DNA of 64,000 bases from Faecalibacterium longum CLA-AA-H243 (lineage in GTDB: Bacteria; Bacillota; Clostridia; Oscillospirales; Ruminococcaceae), in the NCBI RefSeq assembly GCF_020687245.1, contig NZ_JAJEQG010000003.1, positions 140,378 to 204,377 of the forward strand. Reading direction: 5' to 3'. This document shows positions 50,589 to 59,511 of the stretch, piece by piece. How positions within the stretch are numbered: position 1 is the first letter of the stretch; every line of letters starts with the position of its first letter. A program made the translations under genes and the position numbers. The notes beneath the pieces are model-generated. The model was not told the DNA's origin. It saw nothing but the letters and a program-made list of their open reading frames with translations, and searched no databases.

Positions 50589-52004
50589 TTAGCCCTGCGG
50601 GTCCTGCTGAGGTGCAGACTCGGCAGACTTCTCCTGACGGGATGCGCCGTTGGTGCCATTGCCGCTGTTGGAGGCGTTCTTTTCGCCCAGCGTCAGGCTG
50701 ACGGTCTGCATCTGGCCGTCGCGGGCGATGGTGATGGACAGCGTGTCCCCGGCGGAGTGTTCCTGCATCAGGGTGCCAAGGTCGGTCTTCTGGGCCACCT
50801 CAGTGTTGTCGATGCTGACGATGCGGTCGCCGGCCTTGAGGCCCGCCTTATCGGCTGGGCCGCCGGACACGACGTCCACGACGTAGATGCCGTAGGCGTT
50901 GACGCCCAGCTGTGCCGCCGTCTGTGCGTCGGTGACAGCCAGATAGGTGATGCCCATGTAGGGACGGCCCGTGACGTAACCGTTCTCCAGCAGGTCCTGC
51001 GCCACCTTGATGGCGTCGTTGATGGGGATGGCGAAGCCCAGACCCTCAGCGTCAGAGCTGGAAGACTTTGCGTTGACGATGCCGATCAGCTCGCCGTTCA
51101 TGTTGAACAGGCCACCGCCGGAGTTGCCGGGGCTGACAGAAGCATCCATCTGAATGAGGGACATGGTGTTGACAGAGCTGGAGCTCTGGATGGAGACACT
51201 GCGGTTCAGGGCGCTGACGATGCCGCTGGTGACGGTGCCGCCCAGCTCACCCAGCGGGTTGCCCACGGCCAGCACGTTGTCGCCCACAGCCAGCTTGTCG
51301 CTGTCGCCCACGATGGCGGGGGTCAGGCCGTCGGCATCGATCTTGATGACGGCGATGTCGCTGGTGGAATCCTCGCCCACGACGGTGGCAGGGTAGTCCT
51401 TGTCGCCGATGGTGACGGTGATGTTGGACGCGCCGCTCACGACATGGTCACAGGTGAGGATGTAGCCGTCCGAGCTGATAATGACGCCGCTGCCGGCGCC
51501 GCTCTCCACCTGGCTCTGGCCGTACCAGGACCACTGGGAGTAGACCACCTGCTCGGTGGTGATGACCACGACGCTGGGGCTGACGGTCTTGGCCACCTGT
51601 GCGGTGTTCATGCCGCTGGAAACAGTCGTGCCTTCGGCCGCGCTCTCAGAGTCTGCCGAAGAGCTGTCGGACCGTTCCACCTGCTGGATGATGACCTTGT
51701 TATTGCCGCCGAAACGTGCGCCCACAAAGCCGCCCATAAAGCCCATGGCTGCGGCCAGCACCAGAGCGACGATGCTCTTTACAGCCTTGCCTGCGTTCTT
51801 CCTGGGCTTTTTCGGCGCGGCAGGGGCTGTGTTCTGCGGGCCTGCGGGGGGCGGCGTTGTGCCGCCGGAAGGCTGGGTGCTCTCGCTGAAGGCAGAAGCA
51901 GTGTTTGCGGTGTTCATGCCGCTGGACCCCACATTTGGGTAGCCGGTATCACCGGCAGGATTATTGGAAGAGGAATAGTCATATTCCCATTTGTTTTCAT
52001 CCAT
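50589..52004 (-). CDS. htrA: HtrA/DegP-type serine protease
   Basis: A 471-residue membrane-anchored quality-control protease. Cytoplasmic Pro/Asn/Ser-rich N-terminus of about 85 residues, one membrane helix (about 88-108), trypsin-like domain with the triad in LTCDHVVSG, TSDIAVIKI and GNSGGGLF, and one PDZ domain (about 365-455, GPADKAGLKAGDRIVSI). The active site faces outside. AAAGGA lies about ten bases before the ATG at 52004. Single gene with terminator. Confidence 0.95.
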   Translation of the reverse strand: MDENKWEYDYSSSNNPAGDTGYPNVGSSGMNTANTASAFSESTQPSGGTTPPPAGPQNTAPAAPKKPRKNAGKAVKSIVALVLAAAMGFMGGFVGARFGGNNKVIIQQVERSDSSSADSESAAEGTTVSSGMNTAQVAKTVSPSVVVITTEQVVYSQWSWYGQSQVESGAGSGVIISSDGYILTCDHVVSGASNITVTIGDKDYPATVVGEDSTSDIAVIKIDADGLTPAIVGDSDKLAVGDNVLAVGNPLGELGGTVTSGIVSALNRSVSIQSSSSVNTMSLIQMDASVSPGNSGGGLFNMNGELIGIVNAKSSSSDAEGLGFAIPINDAIKVAQDLLENGYVTGRPYMGITYLAVTDAQTAAQLGVNAYGIYVVDVVSGGPADKAGLKAGDRIVSIDNTEVAQKTDLGTLMQEHSAGDTLSITIARDGQMQTVSLTLGEKNASNSGNGTNGASRQEKSAESAPQQDPQG

Positions 52005-52311
52005 CGTGATTACTTCCTTTCTAAGGGATATGGTCGGGGGAAGAGCTTTTCCGCTCCTCTCTGGCACGGTTTTATTCTATCTGCTAATTGTGAAAATCAA
52101 TCGTTTCCCCAGTGAAGAATGTGTGAAATCAGAAGTTGTTTCCATAGCCAGAGTGCGCCGGATAAACGAGATTTTTTGCCCGCAGGCAAGGCGATTTTCC
52201 GCAGCAATCCTGACGGATTGCAAGGGAAAGCAACACAGAATGCGGTCAAAAAAGCCGTTCAGACGGTGTGCAATGGTTATGGGAACAGCTTCCAAGTCCT
52301 AAGGAGTTTCT
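52005..52311. other. Non-coding region between htrA and the GNAT-MnmM gene
   Basis: About 307 bases upstream of both divergent genes. It holds only a small GCAATCC/GGATTGC hairpin without a T-run (about 52200-52225) and the ribosome site AAGGAG of the next gene. A weak TAGAAT -10 for htrA is possible; no gene is supported. Confidence 0.5.
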
Positions 52312-53169
52312 ATGAAAATCAGCGCCACGCAAATGGGCTTTGCCCTTTATAAAGAGGCCGACATCATCGGCCAGTGCGACGTCACCCCCACCCCAAAAGG
52401 CGCGGACATCACGGCCCTGTCCGTCCTGTCCCAGTGGCGGCGGAAGGGCTACGGCTCCTACCTGTTAAAAGAGATATTGCGCCGGTTCGGCGGTTATGAC
52501 CGGGAGGCTGCGACGGTGTTCACCGCGCCCCTGCCCGCCGACAAGGGCGAAGGGCTGTTCTGGCAGAAATTCGGCTTTGCGCCTGAGGATGGGCGGCTCG
52601 TCCGCCGCCGCACCCCCGATCTGACGGCGGTGCGCTTCGTGCAGGACTATCTTGCCGCCCATCTCCCCCACCCGAAGCTCTGCATCGACGCCACCTGCGG
52701 CAACGGCGGCGACACGGCGTTCCTCTGCCGCCTTGTCGGCCCGGAAGGCCGGGTGCTGGGCTTCGACATCCAGCCCGAGGCCATCACTTCCACCCGCGCC
52801 CGACTCGAAAAGCAGGGCCTTACGGCAGAGCTTATCTGCGACAGCCACGCGAACCTCTTACAGTATGTCCGGCCCGGCACGGCGGATATCGTGATGTTCA
52901 ACTTAGGCTGGCTGCCCGGGGCCGACCACAGCGTCTTCTCCACAGCAGACAGCAGCATCCCTGCGCTGGAAGCCGCCCTCGCGGCGCTGCGCACCGGCGG
53001 CGTGCTCAGCGCCATCCTCTACAGCGGTCGCGTTATCGGCACGGACGAAAAGCAGAGCATCCTCGGCTGGCTGCGGGCTCTCCCGCTGGAAAAATATACC
53101 GTACTGGTGTGCGATTTTGCCAACTGGGCCGACACCGCGCCCCTGCCCTGCCTTATTCTGAAAAAATAG
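52312..53169 (+). CDS. Fusion of GNAT acetyltransferase-like domain and MnmM-type tRNA methyltransferase
   Basis: A 285-residue protein. Residues about 1-100 resemble a GNAT acyltransferase (ITALSVLSQWRRKGYGSYLLKEILRR is the acetyl-CoA loop; FWQKFGF is typical). Residues about 105-285 match the MnmM/YtqB methyltransferase family, which methylates the 5-aminomethyl-2-thiouridine wobble base: DATCGNGGDTAFL (SAM site), FDIQPEAI, MFNLGWLPGADHSV. AAGGAG precedes the ATG. Fusing an acetyl-CoA domain to this tRNA enzyme is unusual; whether the GNAT part is active is unknown. Confidence 0.85.
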   Translation: MKISATQMGFALYKEADIIGQCDVTPTPKGADITALSVLSQWRRKGYGSYLLKEILRRFGGYDREAATVFTAPLPADKGEGLFWQKFGFAPEDGRLVRRRTPDLTAVRFVQDYLAAHLPHPKLCIDATCGNGGDTAFLCRLVGPEGRVLGFDIQPEAITSTRARLEKQGLTAELICDSHANLLQYVRPGTADIVMFNLGWLPGADHSVFSTADSSIPALEAALAALRTGGVLSAILYSGRVIGTDEKQSILGWLRALPLEKYTVLVCDFANWADTAPLPCLILKK

Positions 53170-53178
53170 CAAAAACTC

Positions 53179-53207
53179 TTGCATCCATGTGGATTTTCTG
53201 TTAAAAT
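53179..53207 (+). promoter_or_regulatory. prfC promoter
   Basis: TTGCAT (53179-53184), 17-base spacer, TAAAAT (53202-53207). Confidence 0.6.
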
Positions 53208-53319
53208 AAGCGTTGTATGTAATTTTATAGGAGAGTTTCCCATGTAAACAGACCCTATTGTTTGCTGATACATCCACCCGGCCCTTCGCGGGGCCGCATC
53301 TCAGGAGAACGAAACTTTT

Positions 53320-54924
53320 ATGACAAATCGTGAAGAAATCGAGCGCCGCCGGACGTTTGCTATCATCAGCCACCCCGACGCCGGCAAAACGACGCTGACC
53401 GAAAAGCTGCTGCTGTACGGCGGAGCCATCAATCAGGCAGGCTCTGTCAAGGGCAAGCAGAGCGCAAAGCACGCCGTGTCCGACTGGATGGACATCGAGA
53501 AGCAGCGCGGCATCTCCGTCACTTCCTCTGTGCTGCAGTTCAACTACGCAGGCAAGTGCGTGAACATTCTGGACACCCCGGGCCATCAGGACTTCTCGGA
53601 GGACACCTACCGCACCCTGATGGCAGCCGACTCGGCTGTCATGGTCATCGACGCCGCAAAGGGCGTCGAGGCCCAGACCATCAAGCTGTTCAAGGTCTGC
53701 ACCCTGCGCCATATCCCCATCTTCACCTTCATCAACAAGATGGACCGCGAGGCCCGCGACCCCTTCGAGCTGATGGAGAACATCGAAGAAATTCTGGGCA
53801 TCAAGACCTACCCCATGAACTGGCCCATCGGCTGCGGCAAGGAGTTCAAGGGCGTGTTCGACCGCAACACCCGCAAAGTGCTTGCTTTCTCCAGCGACGG
53901 CCGCGCCAACGGCGTCAAGAAAGTCGAAGAGACCGAGGCCGAGCTGGGCGATGCCGCACTGGACGAACTGCTGACCCCCTACCTGCACCAGCAGCTGGTG
54001 GACGAAATTGAGCTTCTGGACGGTGCTGCCGAGGAATTTGACCTCGACCGCGTGCTGCGCGGCGAGCTGAGCCCCGTGTTCTTCGGCTCTGCGCTGACCA
54101 ACTTCGGCGTCGAGCCCTTCCTCGAGAACTTCCTCCGCCTCACCCCCACCCCGCTGGCCCGCGTGGACAGCCTGACCGGCGAGGCCGTTGACCCCTGCCG
54201 CGATGAGTTCTCTGCCTTCATCTTCAAAATTCAGGCCAACATGAACAAAGCCCACCGCGACCGTATCGCCTTCATGCGCATCTGCTCGGGCAAGTTCGAG
54301 CGCGGCATGGAAGCCTACCACGTGCAGGAGGGCAAGAACATCAAGCTGGCCACCGGCACCCAGCTGATGGCGCAGGACCGCGCCATCGTCGATGAAGCCT
54401 ACGCAGGCGACATCATCGGCCTGTTCGACCCGGGCATCTTCTCCATCGGCGACACCCTGTGTACCGGCAAGAAGAAGATCGAGTTCGCCGGCATCCCCAC
54501 CTTCTCCCCCGAGCACTTTGCCTGCATCGAGCAGAAGGACACCATGAAGCGCAAGCAGTTCGTGAAAGGCATGGAGCAGATCGCTCAGGAGGGCGCTATC
54601 CAGATCTTCCGCGAAGTGGGCGGCGGCATGGAAGAAGTCGTGGTCGGCGTCGTCGGCGTGCTGCAGCTGGAAGTGCTGGAGTACCGTCTGAACACCGAGT
54701 ACAACGTCGAGATCCGGATGCAGCAGCTCCCCTTCGAGCAGCTGCGCTGGATCCAGAACGACCCCGACACCTACGTCCTGCGTGACCTCGACCTCACCAG
54801 CGACACCAAGGCCGTCGAGGACATGAAGGGCAACCGCCTGCTCCTGTTCACCTCCGATTGGGCTATCCGCTGGGCTGAAACGCACAATGAGACGTTAAAG
54901 CTGAGCGAATTTGGCAATATTTAA
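53320..54924 (+). CDS. prfC: Peptide chain release factor 3
   Basis: A 534-residue GTPase that recycles RF1/RF2 from terminating ribosomes. G1 SHPDAGKTTLTEK, the RF3-type switch QRGISVTSSV, G3 DTPGHQDF and G4 NKMDREARD are intact; the C-terminal RF3 domain ends ILFTSDWAIRWAE-like. Distinguished from EF-G by length and the AVSDWMDIEKQRGIS segment. It has a 110-base leader and its own terminator. Confidence 0.97.
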   Translation: MTNREEIERRRTFAIISHPDAGKTTLTEKLLLYGGAINQAGSVKGKQSAKHAVSDWMDIEKQRGISVTSSVLQFNYAGKCVNILDTPGHQDFSEDTYRTLMAADSAVMVIDAAKGVEAQTIKLFKVCTLRHIPIFTFINKMDREARDPFELMENIEEILGIKTYPMNWPIGCGKEFKGVFDRNTRKVLAFSSDGRANGVKKVEETEAELGDAALDELLTPYLHQQLVDEIELLDGAAEEFDLDRVLRGELSPVFFGSALTNFGVEPFLENFLRLTPTPLARVDSLTGEAVDPCRDEFSAFIFKIQANMNKAHRDRIAFMRICSGKFERGMEAYHVQEGKNIKLATGTQLMAQDRAIVDEAYAGDIIGLFDPGIFSIGDTLCTGKKKIEFAGIPTFSPEHFACIEQKDTMKRKQFVKGMEQIAQEGAIQIFREVGGGMEEVVVGVVGVLQLEVLEYRLNTEYNVEIRMQQLPFEQLRWIQNDPDTYVLRDLDLTSDTKAVEDMKGNRLLLFTSDWAIRWAETHNETLKLSEFGNI

Positions 54925-54938
54925 GTTACAGGTTCCCA

Positions 54939-54977
54939 AGAGCTGCTGTGCAGAAGACCTGCATGGCAGCTCTTTTT
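54939..54977 (+). terminator. prfC terminator
   Basis: AGAGCTGC/GCAGCTCT stem with an inner TGCAG/CTGCA arm, then five Ts. Confidence 0.9.
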
Positions 54978-55064
54978 GGAATAAATTTAAAATACAACAA
55001 TATATACCAGTCAGCGACAACACCCCCCTTCGCGGGGCGCTGCCGGAAAAGAAGGTAACGATTT

Positions 55065-56048
55065 ATGGAAAAACGTAACATTGGCAAAAGCGGCCTCTCC
55101 GCACCATTTCTGGGGCTTGGCACCTGGGCCATCGGCGGCGGCAGCTGGTGGGGCGACAACGACGACGCCCTGTCGGTAAAAGCCATCGAGACTGCCGTGG
55201 AGCAGGGCATCACCTGGATAGACACCGCCCCCATCTACGGGCTTTACCACAGCGAAGAGGTGGTGGGCGAGGCTTTGCGCCACATCGACCGGGACAAGGT
55301 CATCCTCTCCACCAAGTGCGGCCTCGAGTGGCGGCACGAAAGCCCCGTTCTCCACAAGGTGGTGGACGGCGTGCAGACCTACCGCGACCTGTCGGCCAAG
55401 AGCATCATCGAGGATGTGGAAGACAGCCTGCGCCGTCTCGGCACCGACCATCTGGACGTGCTCTACACCCACTGGCAGACGCCGGACCTTTCCATCTTCC
55501 CGCTGGAAGAGACCGTCGAAGCCATGATGAAGCTCAAGGAGCAGGGCAAAATTCGTGCCATCGGCGCGTCCAACACCACCGCTGAGTTCATCCGCGGCTA
55601 CTGCAAATACGGCCAGCTGGATGTCATTCAGGAAAAGTACAGCCTGTTGACCCGCCGCATCGAAAAGCAGCTGCTGCCCACCTGCAAGGAGCTGGGCGTG
55701 TCCATTCAGGCTTATTCTCCCTTGGAGCAGGGTCTGCTCACCGGCAAGGTGACCATGGACACCACCTACCCCGAGGGCAGCACCCGGAACACGAACCCCT
55801 GCTTCCAGCCCGCCCGCCGGGCGCAGGCCATCCGGCTGCTGGACAGCTGGTCTGACCTCTGCGAGAAGTACCACTGCACCAAGGCGCAGCTGGTCATCGC
55901 CCTGACGGCCCGGATGATCCCCGGCCTGCACGTGTTGTGCGGCGCACGGACGCCGGAGCAGGCCATCGACAACGCCGGTGCGCTCCACATCGCACTGGAA
56001 GGCGCCGACGCCGTCCAGATGAAGTGGGATGTGGACGCCATTTCCTGA
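55065..56048 (+). CDS. Aldo/keto reductase
   Basis: A 327-residue NADPH-dependent oxidoreductase. Catalytic Asp in TWIDTAPIYG, Tyr in the same IYGLYHSEEVVGEAL helix, Lys in KVILSTKCG and the His in DVLYTHWQTPD form the tetrad. The C-terminal GARTPEQAIDNAGAL is the cofactor-binding loop. Substrate unknown. AAGGTAACG precedes the ATG. Confidence 0.94.
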   Translation: MEKRNIGKSGLSAPFLGLGTWAIGGGSWWGDNDDALSVKAIETAVEQGITWIDTAPIYGLYHSEEVVGEALRHIDRDKVILSTKCGLEWRHESPVLHKVVDGVQTYRDLSAKSIIEDVEDSLRRLGTDHLDVLYTHWQTPDLSIFPLEETVEAMMKLKEQGKIRAIGASNTTAEFIRGYCKYGQLDVIQEKYSLLTRRIEKQLLPTCKELGVSIQAYSPLEQGLLTGKVTMDTTYPEGSTRNTNPCFQPARRAQAIRLLDSWSDLCEKYHCTKAQLVIALTARMIPGLHVLCGARTPEQAIDNAGALHIALEGADAVQMKWDVDAIS

Positions 56049-56065
56049 GCAAAACCGCAGATATG

Positions 56066-56110
56066 AAACGAGCAGAGCCTCCACCGAAAGGTAGAGGCTC
56101 TGCTCGTTTT
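56066..56110 (+). terminator. Bidirectional terminator after the aldo/keto reductase gene
   Basis: 16-bp stem AAACGAGCAGAGCCTC/GAGGCTCTGCTCGTTT, T-run on both strands. Confidence 0.92.
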
Positions 56111-56192
56111 ATATCTGGATTCTTTATGATAAACTTGAACTTGTCGGGGCGAGGCCCCTCCATCTTGCTGCCGCAAGACCGTTCTGTCACTT

Positions 56193-56212
56193 AAAAGCCC
56201 CACTGGGGCTTT
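56193..56212 (-). terminator. Terminator of the AT-rich orphan gene
   Basis: AAAGCCCC/GGGGCTTT stem with ACT loop and a T-run in both directions. Confidence 0.75.
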
Positions 56213-56245
56213 CATTGTTCTGCTTCGCTCCACAAACGCGAATTG

Positions 56246-56455
56246 TTAATTTGGAACTGGTCCTATAATGCCAAATGCTATTGCATCAATAAAAAGCACG
56301 AACGCTATCACACAAACAATTAAAATAGTTGCAATGACTTTAATAACAAGTTGTTGATTTTGTCTTAAATTACTCTTACTAACAATCCTTAAGACAAAAG
56401 TCAAAGCAACTAGGATGATAAAAGAAATAATATTATAAAGAACCACTGTTTTCAT
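56246..56455 (-). CDS. AT-rich small membrane protein (69 residues)
   Basis: Two membrane helices (about 5-22 and 38-63) joined by a basic loop (SKSNLRQNQQ). AAGGA lies seven bases before the ATG. The gene is about 30 % GC and uses ATA, TTA and AAA freely, against about 60 % GC and GC-ending codons in all neighbours. It is bounded by terminators. No family recognised. The composition marks it as a recent arrival. Confidence 0.72.
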   Translation of the reverse strand: MKTVVLYNIISFIILVALTFVLRIVSKSNLRQNQQLVIKVIATILIVCVIAFVLFIDAIAFGIIGPVPN

Positions 56456-56497
56456 CTATGTGTCCTTCTTTTTTATATCAATTCCGATTTGCCGACC

Positions 56498-57802
56498 TCA
56501 CCCATTCTCCTTCCAGAACAGTCCGCCGCTGGTCTGGAAGAGCAGCCACGGATTCACGCTCTTGCTGCCGAGCTTGAAGTCCATGGTCAGGTCTTCGCCC
56601 AATGCGCCCACGGCCTGCCCGCGCTCCACGCTCTGACCCTCGCTCACCGAGAGAGCATCCAGCCCGTAGAGGTAGCTGCGCAGCCCGCAGCCGTGGTCGA
56701 TGACGACGGTGTTGCCGGTGAGGGCAAGGTTCCGGGCCAGCACCACGACGCCGTTGGCGGGGGCGCGGCAGGGGTCGCCCGGGATGGTGTAGAGTTTCGT
56801 GGAGTTCGATTTGCTGCCCTGCTTGCCGCCGGTGACTTTGGTCTGGCCGAAGTCCACGAGGGTCATGTAATCCTCCGCCGGGCAGGCGAAGCCGCCGCTC
56901 CACAGCTTTTCGCGGGCGGGCTGCTCATAGAGGGGCCAGATGACATTGCGGAACTCGGTGTTGGCAGCTTCGGAGGCTTCCGGTTCGGCTTCGACTTCGA
57001 CGGTGCCGAAGTCCTTCGGGATGACGGTGATGTTCTTCACCACCGTCTCGCCGCCCACGGTAAAGGTCACTTCATGCGCACCGGCAGCGGCATTGTAGGC
57101 CGCCGGGATATAGGCTCGCCACCCGCTGCCCAGACGGACAGCCTGCACATTGCCGAGGTCTGTTTCCACCGTAGGGGCCGTCTCACCCACCATGCCGGTG
57201 AAAGCCGCGGCCACCGTGCCGCCCTGCTCCATCCGTTCGGCGGAAAGCTCCACCTCGGCGCTTGCCTGCAGCGTAAAGCGGAAAGAGTAATAATACCAAC
57301 CGATGGGCTTCGCGGGCTTTTCGAGCCGGACGTCCTGCCGCAGCTCGCCGGTGCTGCCGCCCTCGAACTGGGTGGCCAGCATATTTTCCGGCAGACGCCA
57401 GACGGTCAGCTCGGCCTTATAGTCGCCGTTGGCCGGGAACAAAAAATCGTCGTAGGTGGCCGCAGTCCCCTCGAAGACCACATTGCCCGCGCTATCGGTG
57501 ATGGTCAGCGGGCCGTAGCTGTACCACTCGGGCAGAGCGAAGGCCGGGTGGGCGTCGTAGAGGACGCCCAGCTTCTGCACCGTGAGGGTGCGGGGGCTGG
57601 CGAAGACTTTATCCACCTGCCCGCCCAGCAGCGGTACCTGCCAGCACCAGCCGTTGGGCTCCAGCTCCTGCCCGGCGAACTGCACCTCAGACGCGGGCTT
57701 CGCGCCCTCCGAGGTGAACGAATAGCTCACGCCCAGCACCGCCGCAAGCAGCACCACGACGCCCAGCGCGACGCCGATGAGCCATAACAAAAGCCGCTTC
57801 AT
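56498..57802 (-). CDS. Membrane-anchored LytM/M23-like protein with degenerate active site
   Basis: A 434-residue protein: one N-terminal membrane helix (about 5-27), a large external beta-rich region, and a C-terminal LytM fold (about 335-430, CRAPANGVVVLARN, NTVVIDHGCGLRSYLYG, VERGQAVGALG). The zinc ligands are missing: the first His/Asp element is TKLYTIPGDP and HLHFE reads LTMDFKLG. It resembles non-enzymatic LytM proteins such as SpoIIQ or EnvC in this respect. The ATG at 57802 is nine bases from AGGAGG. Confidence 0.82.
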   Translation of the reverse strand: MKRLLLWLIGVALGVVVLLAAVLGVSYSFTSEGAKPASEVQFAGQELEPNGWCWQVPLLGGQVDKVFASPRTLTVQKLGVLYDAHPAFALPEWYSYGPLTITDSAGNVVFEGTAATYDDFLFPANGDYKAELTVWRLPENMLATQFEGGSTGELRQDVRLEKPAKPIGWYYYSFRFTLQASAEVELSAERMEQGGTVAAAFTGMVGETAPTVETDLGNVQAVRLGSGWRAYIPAAYNAAAGAHEVTFTVGGETVVKNITVIPKDFGTVEVEAEPEASEAANTEFRNVIWPLYEQPAREKLWSGGFACPAEDYMTLVDFGQTKVTGGKQGSKSNSTKLYTIPGDPCRAPANGVVVLARNLALTGNTVVIDHGCGLRSYLYGLDALSVSEGQSVERGQAVGALGEDLTMDFKLGSKSVNPWLLFQTSGGLFWKENG

Positions 57803-57848
57803 ATGCACTCTCCTCCTAAAGTTTGGGCGCAAGCGCCTGAGAGGGTAT

Positions 57849-57893
57849 AAAAAGGCGCACCGGCACAGCCCTGTTACAGACTGCCGGTGCGCC
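57849..57893 (-). terminator. Terminator of the 73-residue protein gene
   Basis: Minus strand 12-bp perfect stem GGCGCACCGGCA/TGCCGGTGCGCC, then five Ts. Confidence 0.9.
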
Positions 57894-57923
57894 CTTCGTC
57901 ATTTTGTTCTGTTTCGGCCCGCG

Positions 57924-58145
57924 TTATTCGGCAGTATCCTCAGCGGGAGCAGCCTCGTCTTCGGCCTCGTCTTCGGCCTCAGCAGGCTCTTCCTCAGCGG
58001 GGGCGGCGGTATCCTCGCCGAACAGCAGACGCTCGTACTCGTCCAGCTCCTTCTCACGGCGGCGCAGATAAACAGCCACAGCAGCCAGCGCACCAGCCAC
58101 AGCAGCCAGCGTTGCGATAACAGCGATCAGACAGGATTTCTTCAT
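57924..58145 (-). CDS. Small membrane protein with acidic tail (73 residues)
   Basis: One membrane helix (about 5-27, Ala/Val rich), a basic RRREKE border, then a Glu/Ala/Pro/Asp tail built of imperfect EAEDEAED and APAEE repeats. Good ribosome site (AAGGAG) before the ATG and its own promoter and terminator. Unknown function; the layout resembles small membrane adaptor proteins. Confidence 0.72.
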   Translation of the reverse strand: MKKSCLIAVIATLAAVAGALAAVAVYLRRREKELDEYERLLFGEDTAAPAEEEPAEAEDEAEDEAAPAEDTAE

Positions 58146-58234
58146 AGGTTCAGCACACTCCTTTTTGGTCGAACCAGCGGTCCAGCTATTTTCAGCGGTC
58201 GTTCCGCGGCACAGGCTCGGTCTATTCTGAAACT

Positions 58235-58263
58235 ATTATACCCGGACTTCACGAAAATTACAA
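58235..58263 (-). promoter_or_regulatory. Promoter of the 73-residue protein gene
   Basis: Minus strand TTGTAA (58258-58263), 17-base spacer, TATAAT (58235-58240). Confidence 0.8.
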
Positions 58264-58288
58264 CCAAAAAGGCAAAATTTTGCTTTTT

Positions 58289-59332
58289 TCAGAGTCCCAG
58301 CTTTTTCTTATACGCCTTGAATGCGCCGGGCAGGGTGTATTCGTTCTGCAGCTGTTCGCGGCTGGTCCAGACACAGCCCGCCGGAGCTTCCGCACTGCCG
58401 ACGCAGACAGAATAGCCGCTCATCCGCCACTCAATGTGGCTGAAAATATGTTTTGCCGCCGGCAGAGGTTCGATGCCCTCACAGGCAAGGCCCAGCGCTT
58501 CCAGCCGGCCGCAGACTTCTTCGGCGCTGAGGGCTTCGCCCTCCCACAGAAGCGGCTGCCACAGACCGGCCAGAAGACCTTTTTCGGGCCGCTGCTGCAA
58601 CAGGAAGCGCTCTTCGGCATCTTCGGCCAGCACTACCGTCACCGGCTCGATGCGCCGTGCCTTGGGCGCAGCCTTATGGGGCAGTTCCAGCGCCGTACCG
58701 GCCCTGCGGGCTTCACACAGAGACGCCAGCGGACACTGCTCGCAGAGCGGTGAGCCGTTCGGCACACAGACCAGTGCGCCCAGCTCCATCAGAGCCTGGT
58801 TGTAGTCGCCCGCCTTCTCGGGGGGCTGGTGCTCCATGACCCGGGCCGTAAAAGCTCGTTTTACTGTCGGTTCTGTAATAACGCCAGGGTCATTATACAG
58901 TCTGGAAAACACCCGCAGCACATTTCCGTCTACCGCCGGGACAGCCAGCCCGAAGCTGATGGACGCGATGGCTCCCGCTGTGTAGTCCCCGATACCGGGC
59001 AGAGCGCGGAGGGCGTCGTAGTCGGCTGGCAGCTGCCCGCCGTACTGCTCACAGACGATGCACGCCGCCTTTTGCAGATTGCGCACCCGGCTGTAGTAGC
59101 CCAGCCCCTCCCAGAGCTTGTGGAGCTTTTCTTCTTCGCACGCCGCCAGCGCGGGAATGTCCGGCAGGGCGGCGAGGAAGCGCTCATAATAGGGCAGCGC
59201 CGCCGAGACGCGGGTCTGCTGCAGCATGATCTCGCTGAGCCAGACGTGGTAGGGGCTGGGGTCGGTGCGGAAAGGCAGGATGCGCTGGTTTTTGTAGAAC
59301 CATTCCAGCAATGCCGGGGCGATGTTTTCCAC
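58289..59332 (-). CDS. mutY: A/G-specific adenine DNA glycosylase
   Basis: A 347-residue base-excision enzyme removing adenine opposite 8-oxoguanine. Glu34 (WLSEIMLQQT) and Asp134 (AVDGNV) are the catalytic pair, ALPGIGDYTAGAI is the helix-hairpin-helix, and CVPNGSPLCEQCPLASLC holds the four 4Fe-4S cysteines. The C-terminal NUDIX-like part (about 225-347) reads the oxoguanine strand. The start is GTG at 59332, ten bases after AAGGAG. A repeat element lies directly upstream. Confidence 0.96.
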   Translation of the reverse strand: MENIAPALLEWFYKNQRILPFRTDPSPYHVWLSEIMLQQTRVSAALPYYERFLAALPDIPALAACEEEKLHKLWEGLGYYSRVRNLQKAACIVCEQYGGQLPADYDALRALPGIGDYTAGAIASISFGLAVPAVDGNVLRVFSRLYNDPGVITEPTVKRAFTARVMEHQPPEKAGDYNQALMELGALVCVPNGSPLCEQCPLASLCEARRAGTALELPHKAAPKARRIEPVTVVLAEDAEERFLLQQRPEKGLLAGLWQPLLWEGEALSAEEVCGRLEALGLACEGIEPLPAAKHIFSHIEWRMSGYSVCVGSAEAPAGCVWTSREQLQNEYTLPGAFKAYKKKLGL

Positions 59333-59364
59333 TTGTTTTGCTCTCCTTGTTGAAAATAAAAGAA

Positions 59365-59501
59365 AACCTCTCAGTCAAAGCCTGCGGCTTTGCCAGCTCC
59401 CCTACCGAGGGGAGCCTCTGGCGAAAAGGAAAAGTTTCCCGTTCTGCCAAAGCCTCTCCTCGTCAGGAGAGGTGGCATTGCGAAGCAATGACGGAGAGGT
59501 T
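59365..59501 (+). repeat. MITE-like palindromic repeat, copy 2
   Basis: 137 bases with the same ends (AACCTCTCAGTC, GACGGAGAGGTT) and inner hairpins as the copy at 23842-23974; differences are concentrated in the hairpin loops and in compensated stem bases. It lies between the asnS stop and the mutY start. Confidence 0.8.
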
Positions 59502-59511
59502 GACTCACTGA

